64,000 nucleotides of DNA from CAYNZV01 sp965217095 (GCA_965217095.1 OZ244235.1:124001-188000), one strand, 5' to 3'; shown: positions 18,728 through 28,474, counted from the first letter of the stretch. The notes: a model not told the origin generated them from the letters alone. Translations and numbers: made by a program.

Positions 18728-21430
18728 TCACAGGACGCGACCGAAATCTGTGAAGCCCACCAGCGCTCGGATAAAAAACTCGATGCCGTCCACCTCTTCC
18801 GGGCGCCGGAAAGGATCGTCGTATTGCAGTTTGTTTTTGGTAGTGCCCGCTACGGTGTAGAGATCGTAGCCGTAATACCGGTGCACATTCGTCACGGTAA
18901 GAGTGAAAATGCGCTGCTCCAGATCCTCGCGCGTCTGCGCCCGGTCTCTCACCCGGTAAGGAAAAGGACCCTACCCTTGGAAGCCGGCTCTCAGGGTGGT
19001 TCGTTTCATCAAGGGATAGGCCATCTTGAGAATGGGCACCACCTGATACTCTGACCTTAGGTTTAAGTGGAATTCCTGGTCCCGCAAGCGCAGCAAGAGG
19101 TATTTCAGCTGGGGCGAGACGGCGAGCCTGTCCCAGGTCCAGGAGTACTCGACCCGGCTGACCAGGGTCCAAAGGTCGAGACGGCGCTCGCGCTGAAACA
19201 GACCGTTGTCCAGCTGGCCGCCCTGTTGCCAGTTGAGGCGCAGGCGCAGACGGCCGCGCCCGTCTCTCAGGTAGTTCAGCAACCCGTAGAGCGAGCGGCT
19301 GTGCCCCCCTCCATCCAGAGATTTGGCAGCGTAGCGCCCGGCGGCCACAGACCAGTGTCCCACTCAGATCCACTTGAGCGAACAGATGGTGACCCCGTTG
19401 GCCGGGATCGTAGGCATAGTCGGCGTCCCAGTCGTCTTCGCGGTGGTCCGGCTCGTCATTGTTGTTGCGGTCCAGACCGTAGACGTACTCGTTGGGCTCC
19501 ACGTTGTAGCGTAGAAATGCCTCTTCGTAATCCGGGGTACCATTGACGTTCTGGTCCGTGTCGATTACACCGTCCAGGTCGGCATCCTGGCCCGGGAAAA
19601 CCCCGTCGAAGTCTGTCCCGGTCTCGTTCAGGGGACTGCCCAGCACATTACCCCCAAGCAAATCCGGCCAGCGGTCGCCGTCATCGTTGTCCTGCACCAG
19701 CCGCCAGACCACCGTATCGTTGATCAAACCGGCGAAAGGACTATAGCCGCGGCTGGTGAAGCGAGAGCCCTGCCGCGGCAGGGCTCTGTCGTCGAACTCG
19801 GCCGGATAACGTGCGTAAACCGCCGATCGCGCATATTCGCCCGTCACCTCCAACCAGGGCAGACGTAGGTGGAGATCGGCACTGAAGGTGAAGATGCCCG
19901 TGTTTCCCCCCACGGAAAAGCGCACGCGCCGGAGATTTGAGAGATCATCAGCTCTGCCTTCTGCACGGGCAGCCGTCTGGTAGAACATGCTCTGGTAGCG
20001 GCTATCCAGCTCGATCGTTTTTCTCTGTCCTTCTCTCACGAAGATTCCCGACCAGTCGACGCGATAGTCGTTGCCCAGTACTGCTTCCACTTCTACCGAT
20101 TGCAGTAGCTGTTCCCCTCGCAGATCGAACACGTAGATGAGCTGGTCATCGCCATCGGCGCGCAGCGTCTCCTCGGGCGATTCAAGCTTGAAGGTCGCCA
20201 ACAGTCCCTCCAAGCGCGTGTTGCCACTCACGTCCTCTCCTTCTTCGTGCGCGACGCGGTAGAGGTAGTCGGCGTACAGAGGCAGATCGCTGCCGTAGTA
20301 GACGGCAAAGCCGACCTTGCGACCCGAGGCATATCTAGTATAGGTCGAGGGCACGAAGCTACCACTGAAAAAACTTCGTCCCACTTGGGACGGGGGGTTG
20401 GCCTGATGCCGCACTACGTCCGGCTGCAAATCGGGTCGCCGCTCGCCGTTGACGATCAACTGGACATTCTGCACCACCGCTCCGCCTAGACCGTCTTTCG
20501 GTGCATCGTCCGTGATGCGCACCATCAGAAACTGGTAGAGCGGCTGGTCCTGCCGCAAGGCGCCCTTCATGCTGCCGCCGGGCTGGGTGCTGGTATAGGA
20601 GTGTAGATTCGCGCCGTTCAGACCGAGGCGCAACACTCCGAGGTCGGCCATCACGCGGCTGCCCAGCAGCATGGTCACATGTTTCTGGTTCACTTCCGCG
20701 GTGTTTTCCCCCACGTCATAGCTCTCCCGGTTGGGCTTGGAGATGCGCGAACCCACGCCAGTGAGCTTCAAGCGAAGAAGCGAAAGATCGAAGCGCAGAC
20801 CGTTCAGATCGGTCTTGGACAGGGTCAAAGGACTGAAGCGGGCGATCAAACCGTCGCCGACGATGACGCTGTAGCCCCAGTCGCCGGAGCCGTCGTTCGC
20901 CACCACCACGTTGGTAGAAAACGTGTTGCCAGCCCGACCAGTCCTTGAACAGCGCACTTTCGGAGCGCTGGTCGGGCTGGCGGCGTTCAGTCCAGGTGAA
21001 GAGGTCATAGCCGTCAGCATAGTAATCGCCCAACCCGCTCCAGAGTGCTTGCTTCCTGGATTGCCCTTCGGTGATGCCGATAGAGCCGCCGATAACGCGG
21101 ACGGCCCAGTATTCTTCTCCGCAGGACGTATAGTGGTCGTACGCGTAATTGCGGTAGAGGGGCCGGTTATAGCGGAGAGAGTTATTGTCAGAAGTTGTGG
21201 ATCGTGAGGGGTTGGCAATCCAAGGTGAAAGACGGTAGGAAGGAAGAGAGCGTATCCTCAGGGTGACCACAAACACACCCATACCCCGTAGACGCGGGGA
21301 GGAGGATACGCTCGTGGAAGAAACTACGCTCATCATGGACTCTGGCGCGATAGCTCAAGGGCAATGCAAGTCGGCGTTGGAGACGATTGTCTAGCGTCAA
21401 GAGTTTGTTCCGTTTGACGACATTCATTTC
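18728..21430 (-). pseudogene. Large outer-membrane beta-barrel-type protein, broken in several places
   Basis: Reconstructed from three frames. N-terminal part (about 21200-20930): YNRPLYRNYAYDHYTSCGEE … YADGYDLFTW. Frame change near 20925 to FSTNVVVANDGSGDWGYSVI … RVAHEEGEDVSGNTR … TRFTSRGY-type strands, including aspartate-rich segments DNDDGDRWPDLLG and DADLDGVIDTDQNVNGTPDY. Frame change near 19350 to YAAKSLDGGGHSRSLYGLLN … RTTLRAGFQG, then an in-frame TAG (18971-18973), then GPFPYRVRDRAQTREDLEQR … FFIRALVGFTDFG to the stop. Size and alternating strands suggest a surface barrel or large secreted beta protein. The 5' end is unclear and sits against the IS21 remnant at 21.43 kb, so it may be truncated. 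Confidence 0.6.
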
Positions 21431-21447
21431 TCCCGTTCATGGTTGTC

Positions 21448-22203
21448 CTATGCATGGCGTTTCTTTGATGTTTCCAATCGATAGCTGGGGACATTGAGCT
21501 CCAGTACGATGCTGTGGTGTACGAGGCGGTCAATAGCCGCTGCGGTGGTCATTTGATCTTTGAAAATCTGATCCCACTTCGAAAAGGGCAGGTTGCTGGT
21601 CAGTAGCACACTGCCGCGTTCGTAGCGGAAGGCCATCAGGTTGAAGAGTACTTCCATCTCCTCGCGACCGTACTGGACATAGCCCAGATCATCGATGATG
21701 AGGGCGTCGTAACGACCCAGTTGCTTGAGGAGCCGCGGGAGGTACAGATCGCGTTTGGCAATCAAGAGTTCCTGTACCAAAAGGTCGCAGGGGCGGAAGA
21801 GGACACGATGGCCCTGGAAGATGAGTTCCTGGGCGATAGCACACAGCAGATGCGTCTTGCCGCTGCCGGGAGGCCCAAACGCCAGGACGTTTTCGCAGCG
21901 ATTCAGGAAAGTGCCTTCCAGCAGTACGTTGATGTGCGCATCTACCTTGCGAGGCAGTCGTTTGCGCTCGAAGGATTTTATCGTCTTCTCCAGCGGGAGC
22001 TTGGAGGCCCGCAAGGCGCGCTCGACGCGATGCTGACGCCGCGTTTCACGCTCTCTTTCCATCACTTCCAACAGAAACTCTTCGTAGCTCAACGATTCCT
22101 GGCGTGCATGCGCGGCCAACTCCCCGTAGGTGTTGCGGACCGCGGGCAGGCGCAGCTCCTTGAGACACTCGAGCAGTCGTTGTTTGCGGTGACGCACCGT
22201 CAT
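21448..22203 (-). CDS. istB: IS21-family helper ATPase IstB
   Basis: 251 residues, AAA+ ATPase that assists the IstA transposase. Walker A: FGPPGSGKTHLL; Walker B: ALIIDDLGYVQ; then VLLTSNLPFSKWDQIFKD with sensor-1 Asn. The N-terminus (ECLKELRLPAVRNTYGELAA) is the usual DNA-binding helical part. IstA should lie immediately upstream (beyond 22203), but that position is taken by the IS256 element, so this IS21 copy is incomplete and cannot move by itself. Confidence 0.9.
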   Translation of the reverse strand: MTVRHRKQRLLECLKELRLPAVRNTYGELAAHARQESLSYEEFLLEVMERERETRRQHRVERALRASKLPLEKTIKSFERKRLPRKVDAHINVLLEGTFLNRCENVLAFGPPGSGKTHLLCAIAQELIFQGHRVLFRPCDLLVQELLIAKRDLYLPRLLKQLGRYDALIIDDLGYVQYGREEMEVLFNLMAFRYERGSVLLTSNLPFSKWDQIFKDQMTTAAAIDRLVHHSIVLELNVPSYRLETSKKRHA

Positions 22204-22842
22204 ACCATCACCGAGCTATAATCAGAAGGTGTGGAAATAGACAGACGGCGATCCTGCCCTTCCTTTGTAATAGCCAATTACAAACGCCGGGGCTATCCCG
22301 GCAGGAAGAGGAGAATCGCCATGCCACAACCTAAGCCGAGCACGACGGAGATGTCCATGCCCACGTTCGAGACGCTGGAAGAGTGGACGCGCTCGCAGAT
22401 TCAGTCGCTGATGCAGTCGGTTCTGGATGAGGAAGTCACCCATGCGCTGGGACGGTCGAGGTACGAGCGACAGGCACCGTTGGACGCACCCGGCGGCTAC
22501 CGCAATGGGTACGGGAAGCGGCGGCGCCTGTCTTTAACCTCGGGCACGATCGAGGTGAAACGCCCTCGGGTGCGGGGTCTGGAAGAGCGATTTGAGAGTG
22601 CGGTACTGCCGCTGTTCACCCGGCGCACCCAAGAAATAGGTCAGCTGCTGCCAGAGCTCTACCTGCACGGTTTGTCCCAAGGCGACTTCGAGCTGGCGCT
22701 GCGCGGCCTGCTGGGCAAGGGAGCGCCTTTGTCGGCGTCCTCGATCGCTCGTTTGCGTGAGAAGTGGATCGTCGAATACAACGCCTGGCGCCACCGACGG
22801 CTGGACGACCGCGAACTCGTCTACGCCTGGGCGGACGGGATC

Positions 22843-23638
22843 GTGCGCCACGAGGCGCCAGAGAACCGGGTGGGATGCAAGGACCCACCAACGGGCTGTC
22901 GCAGCAGCCCGTTGAAGCTGGAGGCAGCCTGACTCTGGGAGCGCAGGGGAAGGTGGAAGCAGCCTCGACAACGACAGAGTGGAGTGGCACCTCCAGACAC
23001 TCCACGTCTGGCAAGCAAGACGGAATGGTGTAACCCGAAGTGAACCAGTGATGGAACCCCCTTTAGCGGCCCGCCAACCCAAACCTGGTGGATAAGGGTT
23101 GGTACGCAACGCACGTGGTCGGATATATGACCGACTGCGACTCTGGGGAGGTGTGATACCCACCGAAGCAGAGGCCTTGGAGAAGGCCTGCGGCGTACCC
23201 AAGGCGAAGTTGCAGGGGAAAAGCTGGGCACCTCCCCCGTCAAACGGTTCATGGTGAACGTGGGAACCGAGCCGAGTCCGACCGTTATCGGGGCAGCGCG
23301 CTGTCCGCTGTGGGGCTTGGCAAGGGACGGAGCCTCTGTAGTAGTCCGCGAGCGGGAAAGCCGCTTACATGGCGAAGGGAGGCAGCAAGTTGCGCAGTGG
23401 GGTACTGGAAAAACAGGAGGACGCCGGTGAATGCCAGCGCTTCGTGGCCCGAGGCAGAACAAGCCCGTAATCGAGTACTGGAAATCCAGACCAAACTGCA
23501 CCGTTGGGCTGTAACTCTGCGGTCACACGGCACCTTGTGGAGAGCCGGATGCGTGGTAACGCGCACGTCCGGTTCGGAGGGCGGGCCGGAGAAACCCACA
23601 TCACGCGTGTGGCGCAGGGCGCTCCGGTCCGACCCTAC
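22843..23638 (+). ncRNA. Group II intron with almost all of its reverse transcriptase deleted
   Basis: 5' end GTGCGCC, the group II consensus. Domain V is at 23542-23575: GAGCC … GTTC, 34 nt, with stem arms GAGCCGGATGCG and CGCACGTCCGGTTC and loop TGGTAA. Domain VI follows: GGGCCGGAG (from 23583) pairs with CTCCGGTCC (from 23622), with a candidate branch-point A at 23632, six bases before the 3' end CTAC. Boundaries are fixed to the base because removal restores the IS256 transposase frame. At 796 nt it lacks the ~1.2 kb expected for a full intron-encoded protein. Splicing would need a maturase from elsewhere. Confidence 0.85.
23427..23510 (+). pseudogene. ltrA: Start of the group II intron reverse transcriptase/maturase
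   Basis: AGGAGG and a GTG codon open a frame reading VNASASWPEAEQARNRVLEI QTKLHRWA in two blocks. This is the familiar N-terminal lead of bacterial group II intron proteins just before the first RT motif. After 28 codons the sequence jumps straight into the 3' part of domain IV and domain V (23511 onward). All RT, maturase and endonuclease domains are gone, a clean internal deletion. The preceding text (GKPLTWRREAASCAVGYW) is the usual upstream intron sequence. Confidence 0.75.
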
Positions 23639-24385
23639 TACGTCAAAGCCGGTCTCGAGAAACAAAAAGCCGCTCTCCTGGTGGTCATCGGCGCGATGAG
23701 CGACGGACGTAAGGAAGTCCTGACGATTGTCCCGGGCTATCGCGAATCGAAGGAGTCGTGGACGGGCGTACTGCGCGATTTGCGTGACCGCGGACTGAGC
23801 GCGGCGAAGTTGTTGGTGGCGGATGGGCACCTGGGTATCTGGGCGGCACTGGCGGCGATCTGGCCGGAGACGGCGGAACAGCGGTGCTGGAATCACCGCC
23901 TCCTGAACGTGCTGGATAAGCTGCCAAAACGCGTGCAGGCCGAAGCGCGGCACCTGCTGACACAGATCCCCTACGCGCCCACCCGTCAGGAAGCGACGAA
24001 ACGCCGCGATCAATTCGCCAAACGGTTTCGCCGCGAGTGTCCAGACGCCGTCGATATCCTCGAGCGCGATTGGGACCGTATGGTGACATTCTACGACTTT
24101 CCCGAGGCCCACTGGCAACACCTGCGAACCACCAACGTCGTCGAAAGTCCCTTCGCTTCGGTACGGTTGCGAACCAATGCGGCCAAACGATACAGGAAGG
24201 TGGCCAATGCCACCGCCCTCATTTGGCGGGTCCTGATGGTGGCCGAGAAACGATTCCGGCGACTCAATGCACCGCATCTCATGGCTGACGTCTACGCCGG
24301 GGAGTGCTACGAAAACGGATCACCCATCGCGCAAAGGAAGAAGATCGCCGCCTGAGTCGTTTACACACCATTTGACCTTAGCTCT

Positions 24386-24815
24386 TGCCGTACAATGGGA
24401 TATCATGGCCAATTTTGCCGGATCCTATTCTAAGACAACCTGGGCCAAGCTACTCCTGCTAGAGGTCCTGTTTACGAGGTTTCCTTCAGCTCTAGGCGTG
24501 TACACCTTACCCGCGTTGTTCTTGGGGGGGATAGGTCTATTCCGTCGAATCAAAGATCCCGCGAATAGGTTTGTTTTGGTTTGGATTGCTACTATAATGC
24601 TAGTCTTTTCTCTTACTGTTCCAGACTCAAGATATTGTATGTTGGCTTTTCCGGCATTGGCCATGACAATGGCTCACGGGTTGAAAACCGTTCCGCAGGT
24701 CAAGGTCGTCCTCCTTCTATTGCTGAATTGCGGCGGAGCGCTGTATCTGTTCTCAGACTGGAAGCGGTCATCATACATGTTCATTGGCGATGTTATTCAC
24801 AGCATTCCTGGGTGA
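24386..24815 (+). pseudogene. Membrane glycosyltransferase (PMT/ArnT-like), C-terminal fragment
   Basis: The last ~140 residues of a polytopic GT-C enzyme: TRFPSALGVYTLPALFLGGI, FVLVWIATIMLVFSLTVPDS RYCMLAFPALAMTMAHGL (in two pieces), VVLLLLLNCGGALYLFSDWK. The Tyr/Arg-Tyr-Cys-Leu-Ala-Phe-Pro pattern after a long helix is the PMT_2 'RYLLPAYP'-like site. The catalytic N-terminal loop is absent: the IS256 element ends at 24382 just before this fragment and removed the 5' part. Marks the broken left edge of the polysaccharide cluster. Confidence 0.7.
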
Positions 24816-24829
24816 TGTAGGTACGTCAG

Positions 24830-25591
24830 ATGTCTCAGCTAGAAAAACTTCCTGCGTTTGATCTTCGTGATTACGAAGTGTTGCTAGACAAGCTCCAGTC
24901 GAGCGGATATACCTTTCGCAACATGGAGCAAATCGCCACCAATTCGGGAGAGTTTGCAGTTTTTCTGCGACATGATATCGACCTACACATCCTTGGCCTC
25001 GAGGACATGGCGAAAATTGAGGCGAAACGCGGGATTCATGCGACCTACTATGTTCCTTTGACGTTGCATTTCAACCCACTGTATCCTGACAATCAGGAAA
25101 CATTGAGAAAAGTCCAGGATCTAGGACATGAGATTGGTTTGCATTATGACATGATTACCTATCCCACCGGCCCAACTGCTGCTATGGCGCATTTAGATTG
25201 GGAAGCAAGTATTCTGACAAAGATAGTGGGTCGTCGAATTCGGACGATCTGCATGCATCAGCCACATCAAGGCCACGCTGATCCATTCAAAGACATAGAT
25301 GAATTCTGTCACCCCCACAATCCGCGGTACCAAGAAGGCACTTTATACGTGAGCGATAGTTGTCGTACCTGGCGCGACAAGAGCTTGTTGACCTGCTTTG
25401 CCGATAGTAGGCCCAAACGCTTGCAGCTGACGATACATCCGGAACTGTGGTTAGATGGTACCATAACGGATGGTTTGGATTATTTGGAACGCGTCTTAAT
25501 GAAAAGGGGCCTTCGCCAACATCATGACTACTTTGATCAGAAGGTACGGCAGGTATGGCTGACTCACCCGTCGCGGAATCAGCTTGATTGA
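24830..25591 (+). CDS. WbmS-like polysaccharide deacetylase-fold protein
   Basis: 253 residues. NodB-like fold: FAVFLRHDIDLHILG (the H-D-I-D metal-site strand), GIHATYYVPLTLHFNPLYPD, LGHEIGLHYDMITYP (EIGLHYD, the H-x-x-x-H-like motif) and a His near the end in LTIHPELW. Proteins of this kind (WbmS family) occur in O-antigen and capsule clusters and are presumed sugar N- or O-deacetylases. A dozen bases separate it from the truncated glycosyltransferase; the next gene starts 146 bases downstream. GC content is visibly lower than in the flanking housekeeping genes, which fits a horizontally acquired polysaccharide locus. Confidence 0.75.
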   Translation: MSQLEKLPAFDLRDYEVLLDKLQSSGYTFRNMEQIATNSGEFAVFLRHDIDLHILGLEDMAKIEAKRGIHATYYVPLTLHFNPLYPDNQETLRKVQDLGHEIGLHYDMITYPTGPTAAMAHLDWEASILTKIVGRRIRTICMHQPHQGHADPFKDIDEFCHPHNPRYQEGTLYVSDSCRTWRDKSLLTCFADSRPKRLQLTIHPELWLDGTITDGLDYLERVLMKRGLRQHHDYFDQKVRQVWLTHPSRNQLD

Positions 25592-25737
25592 CCCAGAGGG
25601 CACATTAATCCGTGGCCTGGGATACATTCAAATGGATCTACATTCCACTCCGTCCAGGCGCATCTCAGATCAACTTTGGAATGAGTCTGGGATGGGGAGA
25701 TATATAGACCGTCCCAAAAACCAGGTGTAGAGGCAAC

Positions 25738-26724
25738 ATGCCAACCATTGGGGAAGTCGCAGTATTCTTGGACGCGCGAGATTCGTTCCTTCAATTCGAT
25801 GACGAGGCTTATGGTGCGGAGATTAGTGGCCCTGCTGACCTTTCGGAGGCCGTTTCGGGCGATGTCGCTTTCTGCCGCGCGATGTCCAAAGGAGAGCGGC
25901 AATCGGTCCTTGGTCAAACCAGAGCTAGTTTATTAATCATCGATCGCGATGTTTCTTTTGAAAAAAAGAAACTGGAAACAGCCAAGGTGCGGGCGATCAT
26001 CCTGACGGACAACGCACGACTCGATTTCATCCGCGTGGTTGAGAAATTCTTTGCTCCTTCGCGTCCTCAAGGTATTCATCACACGACAGGAATTTCGCCG
26101 CTCGCCCAGATTGCTTCTGATGTCTTCGTCGGTCCCCTGTGTAGTGTCGGACACGCGGAAATCGGCAGAAGGACTGTCATTCATTCAGGTGTCCATATCT
26201 ACGACGGAGTTAAGATCGGTAAAGATGTTGTCATTCACTCAGGAACGGTGATCGGCTCCGAGGGGTTTGGTTACGAACGAAACGAAACGGGACAGCTGGT
26301 TAAATTTCCTCACGTCGGCACTGTTGTTATTCAGAATGGTGTTCATATCGGAGCCAACACTTGCATTGACCGTGGCTCATTGGGTGTTACCTACATTGGT
26401 GAGGGCGTGCGGATTGACAATTTGGTCCACGTTGCACACAACGTCCGCATCGGAAAAAACTCGGCAATCATTGCAAATGCAATGATTGGGGGTGGGGTTG
26501 ACGTAGGGGAGGCGAGTTGGATCGCACCAAGCGCCTGTTTGCGCGATCGAATTACTATTTACCGCGAGTCCATCGTTGGGATGGGCGCATTAGTAACCAA
26601 AGATGTGCCTGAGGAAACCACAGTCATGGGGAGTCCGGCACGGGAGATTAGCGAATACAAGATTCTTCTGTCCGCGCAGAGGGATTTGCTCGACATTGAG
26701 GCCCAAGATCGACAAGAAAAGTAG
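25738..26724 (+). CDS. LpxD-like UDP-3-O-acylglucosamine N-acyltransferase
   Basis: 328 residues, near the normal LpxD length (~340). N-terminal uridine-binding-like domain (EISGPADLSEAVSGDVAFCR) followed by a left-handed beta-helix with hexapeptide repeats (VGPLCSVGHAEIGRRTVIHS, IGKDVVIHSGTVIGSEGFGY, IRIDNLVHVAHN-type turn). The catalytic-type His is in LVHVAHNVRIGKN; IGSEGFGY and NTCIDRGSLG are LpxD family signatures. It sits in a surface-sugar cluster, not in an lpx operon, so it may acylate a nucleotide-sugar of this pathway instead of lipid A; that is inference. Ends in TAG. Confidence 0.8.
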   Translation: MPTIGEVAVFLDARDSFLQFDDEAYGAEISGPADLSEAVSGDVAFCRAMSKGERQSVLGQTRASLLIIDRDVSFEKKKLETAKVRAIILTDNARLDFIRVVEKFFAPSRPQGIHHTTGISPLAQIASDVFVGPLCSVGHAEIGRRTVIHSGVHIYDGVKIGKDVVIHSGTVIGSEGFGYERNETGQLVKFPHVGTVVIQNGVHIGANTCIDRGSLGVTYIGEGVRIDNLVHVAHNVRIGKNSAIIANAMIGGGVDVGEASWIAPSACLRDRITIYRESIVGMGALVTKDVPEETTVMGSPAREISEYKILLSAQRDLLDIEAQDRQEK

Positions 26725-26821
26725 GTTTTCGAGTAGACTTCACAAACGCCTCAAAAAGGCATTCGCAAGACTGCAAACTCTGCGTCGGCGGCGACCGTCG
26801 TGGTATGGACTAGAGTGAGAG

Positions 26822-27784
26822 ATGAACATTCGCAACAAACGGATTCTGCTTACGGGTGGCGCTGGTTTTATTGGTACGACATTGGCGCGGCGTATGGTGA
26901 ATCACAATCAAGTCGTGGTGTACGACAATGGCCACCGCGACTCCTTAAAAGATAGCGAACTATCTACACATCCCAACGTTGAGATAATTAGAGATGATGT
27001 CCTAAACCTCGAAGCGGTAAAGAGAGCAATGCGCGGGTGTCACATAGTGGTCCATTTGGCCGCAATCGCAGGGGTGGATACGGTGCTCAAAATGCCGACG
27101 ACGACCATGAAGGTAAATCTAATCGGTACCTACAATGTGCTGGAGGCTGCCCTGCAGGAGCAGCATATAGAAAGGTTCGTTGATTTTTCGACCAGCGAGG
27201 TATTTGGTGCCTACGCGTATAAAGTCACTGAGGGCGATGTTACGAGTCTGGGCGCAGTGGGGGAGGCTCGTTGGACGTATGCGGTTAGCAAACTGGCTAC
27301 GGAGCACCTGACTCACAACTATCACGGACAGTACGACCTTCCCACGCTGTCTATTCGGCCGTTCAATATTTATGGCCCGGGGCAAGTAGGGGAAGGGGCG
27401 ATCCACAGATTTATTGTTAGAGCGCTGAACAATGAAGATCTGGAAATCCACAACGATGGTAGTCAGATTCGCGCTTGGTGCTTCGTAGACGATATTGTCG
27501 AGGGCGTTCTTCTATGCCTGGAAAAACCTGAAGCGGTCGGCCAAGCGTTTAACATTGGCAATCCTCGAAGTGTGTGTACGATATACGACCTGGCTAGAAG
27601 GATCGTTAGGTTAAGCAGGTCCACTTCAAAGATTACGTTCGTTAATATAGACTTTTCAGATGTGGAGTTACGCGTACCCAACATTGACAAAGCACGGAAA
27701 CTTTTGGGATACGAGCCAAAGGTCGAATTGGAAGAAGGTTTGTCACGAACGATCGAATGGTACCGAAATTGGATGGCGAAATGA
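26822..27784 (+). CDS. NAD-dependent sugar epimerase/dehydratase (extended SDR)
   Basis: 320 residues. GGAGFIGTTLARRM is the GxxGxxG cofactor motif; VHLAAIAGVD, then the catalytic Ser/Thr in FVDFSTSEVFG and Tyr-x-x-x-Lys in YAVSKLATEHL. The C-terminal substrate part has SIRPFNIYGPGQVGEGAIHR and WCFVDDIVEGV. Typical of UDP-glucose/UDP-glucuronate 4-epimerases and dTDP/UDP-sugar 4,6-dehydratases, which cannot be separated from sequence alone. Its TGA (27782-27784) overlaps the ATG of the aminotransferase (27781), so the two are translationally coupled. Confidence 0.85.
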   Translation: MNIRNKRILLTGGAGFIGTTLARRMVNHNQVVVYDNGHRDSLKDSELSTHPNVEIIRDDVLNLEAVKRAMRGCHIVVHLAAIAGVDTVLKMPTTTMKVNLIGTYNVLEAALQEQHIERFVDFSTSEVFGAYAYKVTEGDVTSLGAVGEARWTYAVSKLATEHLTHNYHGQYDLPTLSIRPFNIYGPGQVGEGAIHRFIVRALNNEDLEIHNDGSQIRAWCFVDDIVEGVLLCLEKPEAVGQAFNIGNPRSVCTIYDLARRIVRLSRSTSKITFVNIDFSDVELRVPNIDKARKLLGYEPKVELEEGLSRTIEWYRNWMAK

Positions 27785-28252
27785 TCCGCTTGGCTGATCC
27801 GGAAATTCACGAGGAGGAGATCCAGGCGGTCACAGCGGTCTTGCGATCCGGCTATTTGGTGCAAGACGAACATGTGCAGCAATTCGAGCGGCTGGTAGCG
27901 GAATATGTCGGTGCTGACTACGCTTACGCCGTAACTTCTGGAACGGCAGCTTTGCACCTCGCTCTGTTGGCCTCTGACATCGGGTTTGGAGACGAAGTAA
28001 TCATACCGGATTTCACTTTTCCGGCAACGGCGAATGTCGTGGAGTTGGTAGGAGCTCAGCCGGTGCTAGTAGATATTGATTTGGCCTCCTTCAATATGGA
28101 TGCTCGTCAACTTCGGCCAGCTGTCACCGAGAGAACCAAGGCCATAATACCGGTCCATCTGTTTGGCCAATCTGCTGATATGGACCCCATCGCGATCGGA
28201 CTTTGAGAGCATTAAGAGATTTAGAGATCGAGGCTGGCATTGGAACTTACGC
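27781..28252 (+). pseudogene. DegT/DnrJ/EryC1 aminotransferase, N-terminal part plus a scrap of the C-terminus
   Basis: Starts MIRLADPEIHEEEIQAVTAV and continues through AVTSGTAALHLALLASDIGF GDEVIIPDFTFPATANVVEL (PLP-phosphate binding and substrate loops) to IPVHLFGQSADMDPIAIGL, then TGA at 28206. Immediately after, 28207-28252 in another phase reads LRDLEIEAGIGTYALS, which is C-terminal DegT sequence. The whole central region with the PLP lysine is absent on this strand. A piece that belongs in the gap is found inverted at 28288-28470. Such enzymes transaminate 3- or 4-keto sugars; this copy cannot work. Confidence 0.75.
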
Positions 28253-28287
28253 ACTCTCCGGTTGTGATCGCTTTGCGGGGATGAAAG

Positions 28288-28470
28288 CTATGAGCGAGCC
28301 AGTTCCGTTCGCCTACGAATGATACCTTCCAGTCGGGTCATCTGAACAGCACCTAGTGCTCCCTGCAAGTCAGTCATTCGATAATTGAAACCAGGCATCT
28401 CCAGTCGGTTTTGCCCGTGAATTGATGGGTCGGGGACGGAACATGGATAGGTCAACAATGTTTTTTTCAT
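28288..28470 (-). pseudogene. Inverted internal segment of the DegT aminotransferase
   Basis: The minus strand reads KTLLTYPCSVPDPSIHGQNR LEMPGFNYRMTDLQGALGAV QMTRLEGIIRRRTELA (shown in three blocks). The N-Y-R-M-T-D-x-Q-x-A-L-G block is the DegT family signature found about 20-30 residues after the PLP lysine. It lies between the forward N-terminal part (ending 28206) and forward acetyltransferase sequence (from about 28475), so a stretch of at least 180 bases is inverted relative to the rest of the gene. Confidence 0.7.
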
Positions 28471-28474
28471 AGCG

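Larger units (their letters stand above)
22321..24355 (+). pseudogene. IS256-family (mutator-type) transposase, split by a group II intron
   Basis: Exon 1 (22321-22842) encodes MPQPKPSTTEMSMPTFETLE … GRSRYERQAPLDAPGGYRNG … ELVYAWADGI; exon 2 (23639-24355) continues YVKAGLEKQKAALLVVIGAM … LLVADGHLGIWAALAAIWPE … TTNVVESPFASVRLRTNAAK. Joining base 22842 to 23639 keeps the frame and restores the conserved mutator-type junction in which D-G-I/V is followed by Y-V-K. The DDE residues are then the Asp in WADGI, Asp in VADGHLG and Glu in VVESPFA. Without splicing the frame runs into the intron and stops at 22932. Whether spliced product is made depends on maturase supplied in trans. Confidence 0.85.
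22215..24382 (+). mobile_element. IS256-family element carrying a group II intron
   Basis: Imperfect terminal inverted repeats of about 28 bases: left end from GCTATAATCAGAAGGTGTGG (22215) and right end whose reverse complement begins GCTAAGGTCAAATGGTGTG (24382 backwards). Between them lies a transposase gene with an internal 796-base intron. I could not find a matching 8-base target duplication. The element separates istB on its left from a truncated glycosyltransferase gene on its right, so it probably inserted into a pre-existing IS21 or moved as part of a rearrangement. Confidence 0.8.

Noticed and set aside
10040..18973. TAG recoded as a sense codon
   Set aside because: hflX, rfbF, the lpxD-like gene, the DUF3883-Dam gene and the gene at 2179 all end naturally at TAG.
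21188..21427. MNVVKRNKLLTLDNRLQRRL frame as the start of the outer-membrane protein
   Set aside because: Would need another frame change and the N-terminus is not a convincing signal peptide; left unassigned.
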